From assembly GCA_958426425.1 (NCBI GenBank), contig CATZYY010000108.1, positions 1 to 7,791 on the forward strand: DNA of 7,791 nucleotides, written 5' to 3'. The stretch comes from an uncultured Oscillospiraceae bacterium. Lineage in GTDB: Bacteria > Bacillota > Clostridia > Oscillospirales > Oscillospiraceae. Shown piece by piece: positions 6,364-7,791 of the stretch; the first letter of the stretch is position 1, and every line of letters starts with the position of its first letter. The notes below the pieces were generated by a model, which saw only the letters and a list, made by a program, of their open reading frames with translations, made no database searches and was not told where the DNA came from. The position numbers and the translations under genes were made by a program.

Positions 6364-7137
6364 ATGACCAACACCATCACCACGCCCCGCTCCAGGATCT
6401 GGAGCGTTCTCACCACCCCGCCGGCGCTGCCGCAGGAGGGGCCCCGGCTGAAAACCAACCTGGATACAGACCTTTTGAAGCTGATTGCCATCGTCTCCAT
6501 GCTCATCGACCACATCGGCGGCGCCTTCTTCCCGGAAGTAGGCATTTTCCGCTGGGCGGGACGGCTGGCCTTCCCGATTTTCTGCTACTGTCTGACGGTG
6601 GGGTTGCTGTACACCCGGAGCGTGAAGAAGTACTTGCTGCGGCTGGGGATCTTCGCCCTGGTGAGCCAGCCTTTCTACATTCTTGCCTTTCATCCGGCAG
6701 ACCAGTTTGCGGAGAATCTCACCAACTGGAACATCTTCTTCACATTGTTCCTGAGCCTCCTGGCCATGGCCGGACTCAAGGAGCGGAAATGGTGGCTCTT
6801 TGCCCTGGCGTTCTTCGCCGTCAGCTGGTGGAACTTCGACTACTCCGGCACCGGCATCCAGCTGATGTTGATTTTCTATCTCTGCCGGAACCATCCCAAA
6901 ATCGGGGCGGCCCTCTACTGTCTGAGCTATCTCCCGGCTCTCTGGACCGGCTGGCCGGAGGACCCCCTGTGCCTGACGGTGGGCGGATGGACCGTGGATT
7001 GGTCCATCTTCGCCATCCTGGCCGCGCCGCTGATCTTCCTGCCCCTGCGGTCCCGGCTGAAAATCAACAAGTGGTTTTTCTACGGTTTTTATCCCGCCCA
7101 TCTGGCGCTCATCGCCCTGGTGCGGAATCTGATGTAA
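6364..7137 (+). CDS. TraX-family membrane protein
   Basis: This 257-residue integral membrane protein belongs to the family named after F-plasmid TraX, which is needed for N-acetylation of F pilin. In Firmicutes, chromosomal members are common and their substrates unknown. Family hallmarks are visible: KLIAIVSMLIDHIGG (39-53), RWAGRLAFPIFCY (63-75), and the C-terminal FFYGFYPAHLALI (238-250). About eight hydrophobic segments are present, in line with a multi-pass acyltransferase-like enzyme acting at the membrane. The ATG at 6364 has AAGGAGGG eight bases upstream. The first 34 residues are polar and proline-rich, so the protein is longer at the N-terminus than the usual family start, which lies close to the LKLIAI helix. 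The gene leads a plus-strand operon with the ABC ATPase 21 bases downstream, divergent from the two-component operon. A role in acylating an exported peptide or surface molecule is a guess from context. Confidence 0.9.
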   Translation: MTNTITTPRSRIWSVLTTPPALPQEGPRLKTNLDTDLLKLIAIVSMLIDHIGGAFFPEVGIFRWAGRLAFPIFCYCLTVGLLYTRSVKKYLLRLGIFALVSQPFYILAFHPADQFAENLTNWNIFFTLFLSLLAMAGLKERKWWLFALAFFAVSWWNFDYSGTGIQLMLIFYLCRNHPKIGAALYCLSYLPALWTGWPEDPLCLTVGGWTVDWSIFAILAAPLIFLPLRSRLKINKWFFYGFYPAHLALIALVRNLM

Positions 7138-7158
7138 AGCAAGAAAGGAACGACCAAT

Positions 7159-7791
7159 ATGCTGACAGTGAAAGATCTGCACAAATCCTATCAGGTAGGA
7201 AAGACCACCTATGAGGTCCTGAAGGGCGTTTCCCTGGAGGTGGGGAAGGGAGAGTTTGTGGCGGTCATGGGCCCCTCCGGGTCCGGCAAGACTACCCTTC
7301 TGAACTGCATCTCATGCTACATCCCCTCGGACGCCGGCAGCATCCTGCTGGGCGACACGGAGCTGGCCCGGCTGGATGAAGATGCCCTGGCCCAGGTGCG
7401 CAACCGGCAGCTGGGCTTTGTGTTCCAGGACTTTTTGCTGCTGGACGGCCTCACCGTCCGGGAGAACATTCTCCTGCCCGCCATCATCGGCGGCGCCGTC
7501 TCCGCCATGACGGAGGCGAGAGCCGACCAGCTGTGCGACGTGTTCGGCATCTCCGCCATCCGGGACAAATACCCGGCGGAGATCTCCGGCGGCGAAAAGC
7601 AGCGCACCGCCGTGGCCCGTGCCCTCATCAACCACCCCCTGCTGATCCTGGCCGACGAGCCCACGGGAAACCTGGACTCCAAGTCCTCCCGGGCGGTGAT
7701 CCGCTCCTTTGAGCAGGCCAAGTCCGCCCTGGAGGCCACCATCTTCATGGTGACCCACGACTCCTTCGCCGCCTCCTTCTGCGACCGGGTG
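7159..7791 (+). CDS. ABC transporter ATP-binding protein, MacB/BceA type (partial, first 211 residues)
   Basis: This is the ATPase subunit of an ABC transporter; it energises a membrane permease, presumably encoded just off the right edge. Visible motifs in order are Walker A GPSGSGKT (38-45), the Q-loop in FVFQDFLLLDGLTVREN (87-103), signature ISGGEKQR (142-149), Walker B LLILADEP (161-168), the D-loop GNLDS (170-174), and the switch histidine in MVTHDS. The wording FQDF-LLDGLTVRENILLPA is typical of the LolD/MacB/BceA group, whose partners are FtsX-like permeases moving or sensing lipoproteins, macrolides or peptide antibiotics. Only the last few dozen residues are missing. The ATG has AAAGGAA upstream and lies 21 bases after the TraX stop, so co-transcription is likely. 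BceA relatives normally pair with an OmpR-type regulator, whereas here the nearby regulator is LytTR-type. Confidence 0.95.
   Translation, partial: MLTVKDLHKSYQVGKTTYEVLKGVSLEVGKGEFVAVMGPSGSGKTTLLNCISCYIPSDAGSILLGDTELARLDEDALAQVRNRQLGFVFQDFLLLDGLTVRENILLPAIIGGAVSAMTEARADQLCDVFGISAIRDKYPAEISGGEKQRTAVARALINHPLLILADEPTGNLDSKSSRAVIRSFEQAKSALEATIFMVTHDSFAASFCDRV

Noticed and set aside
6117..6545. An N-terminal extension of the response regulator to an upstream start at 6545
   Set aside because: The extension crosses the promoter, the repeats and the TraX start. The receiver domain begins exactly at the ATG at 6116 with a proper ribosome binding site.
6196..7182. A 328-codon minus-strand open frame
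   Set aside because: It is antisense to the TraX gene, of low-complexity Gln/Gly/Glu composition, and runs across the regulator promoter region.

Overview
The window looks like a chromosomal accessory segment from a gut-type member of the Clostridia, probably an Oscillospiraceae relative. This rests on the protein families present (AgrC/AgrA-like LytTR two-component system, Firmicutes TraX-family protein, macrolide/bacitracin-type ABC ATPase), strong AGGAGG-like ribosome binding sites and frequent GTG/TTG starts. No rRNA, tRNA, CRISPR array, insertion sequence or attachment site could be recognised. The taxonomic statement is an inference.

The window has two halves with different base composition, joined near 4,000-4,080. 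The left half (1 to about 3,990) is moderate in GC (about 47% in a line counted by hand). It holds an uncharacterised divergent module. On the minus strand is the N-terminal part of a large protein with a P-loop-like motif, running off the left edge. On the plus strand is a two-gene operon: a 615-residue protein with about seven N-terminal membrane segments, a long extracytoplasmic helical region and one C-terminal membrane segment, followed 17 bases later by a 282-residue soluble protein of unknown family. The 240-base AT-rich intergenic region carries promoter-like sequences in both directions and two small palindromes at likely transcription starts. None of these three proteins could be assigned a function. 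They are the best candidates in the window for an undescribed system.

A perfect 23-bp inverted repeat flanked by A and T tracts (4008-4079) lies between the convergent operons and should terminate transcription in both directions.

The right half is GC-richer (about 52-68% in hand-counted lines) and recognisable. A LytTR response regulator and an AgrC-like sensor kinase form a tightly coupled minus-strand operon. Divergent from it, a TraX-family membrane protein and the ATPase of a peptide/antimicrobial-type ABC transporter start a plus-strand operon that leaves the window on the right. The 247-base divergent region contains a good minus-strand promoter, two identical 12-base elements 51 bp apart that resemble LytTR binding boxes, and a plus-oriented intrinsic terminator inside the regulator's leader. 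The simplest model is that the kinase senses an extracellular ligand and the LytTR regulator acts at the repeats, controlling its own operon and possibly the TraX/ABC operon. The binding and regulation are inferred, not shown.
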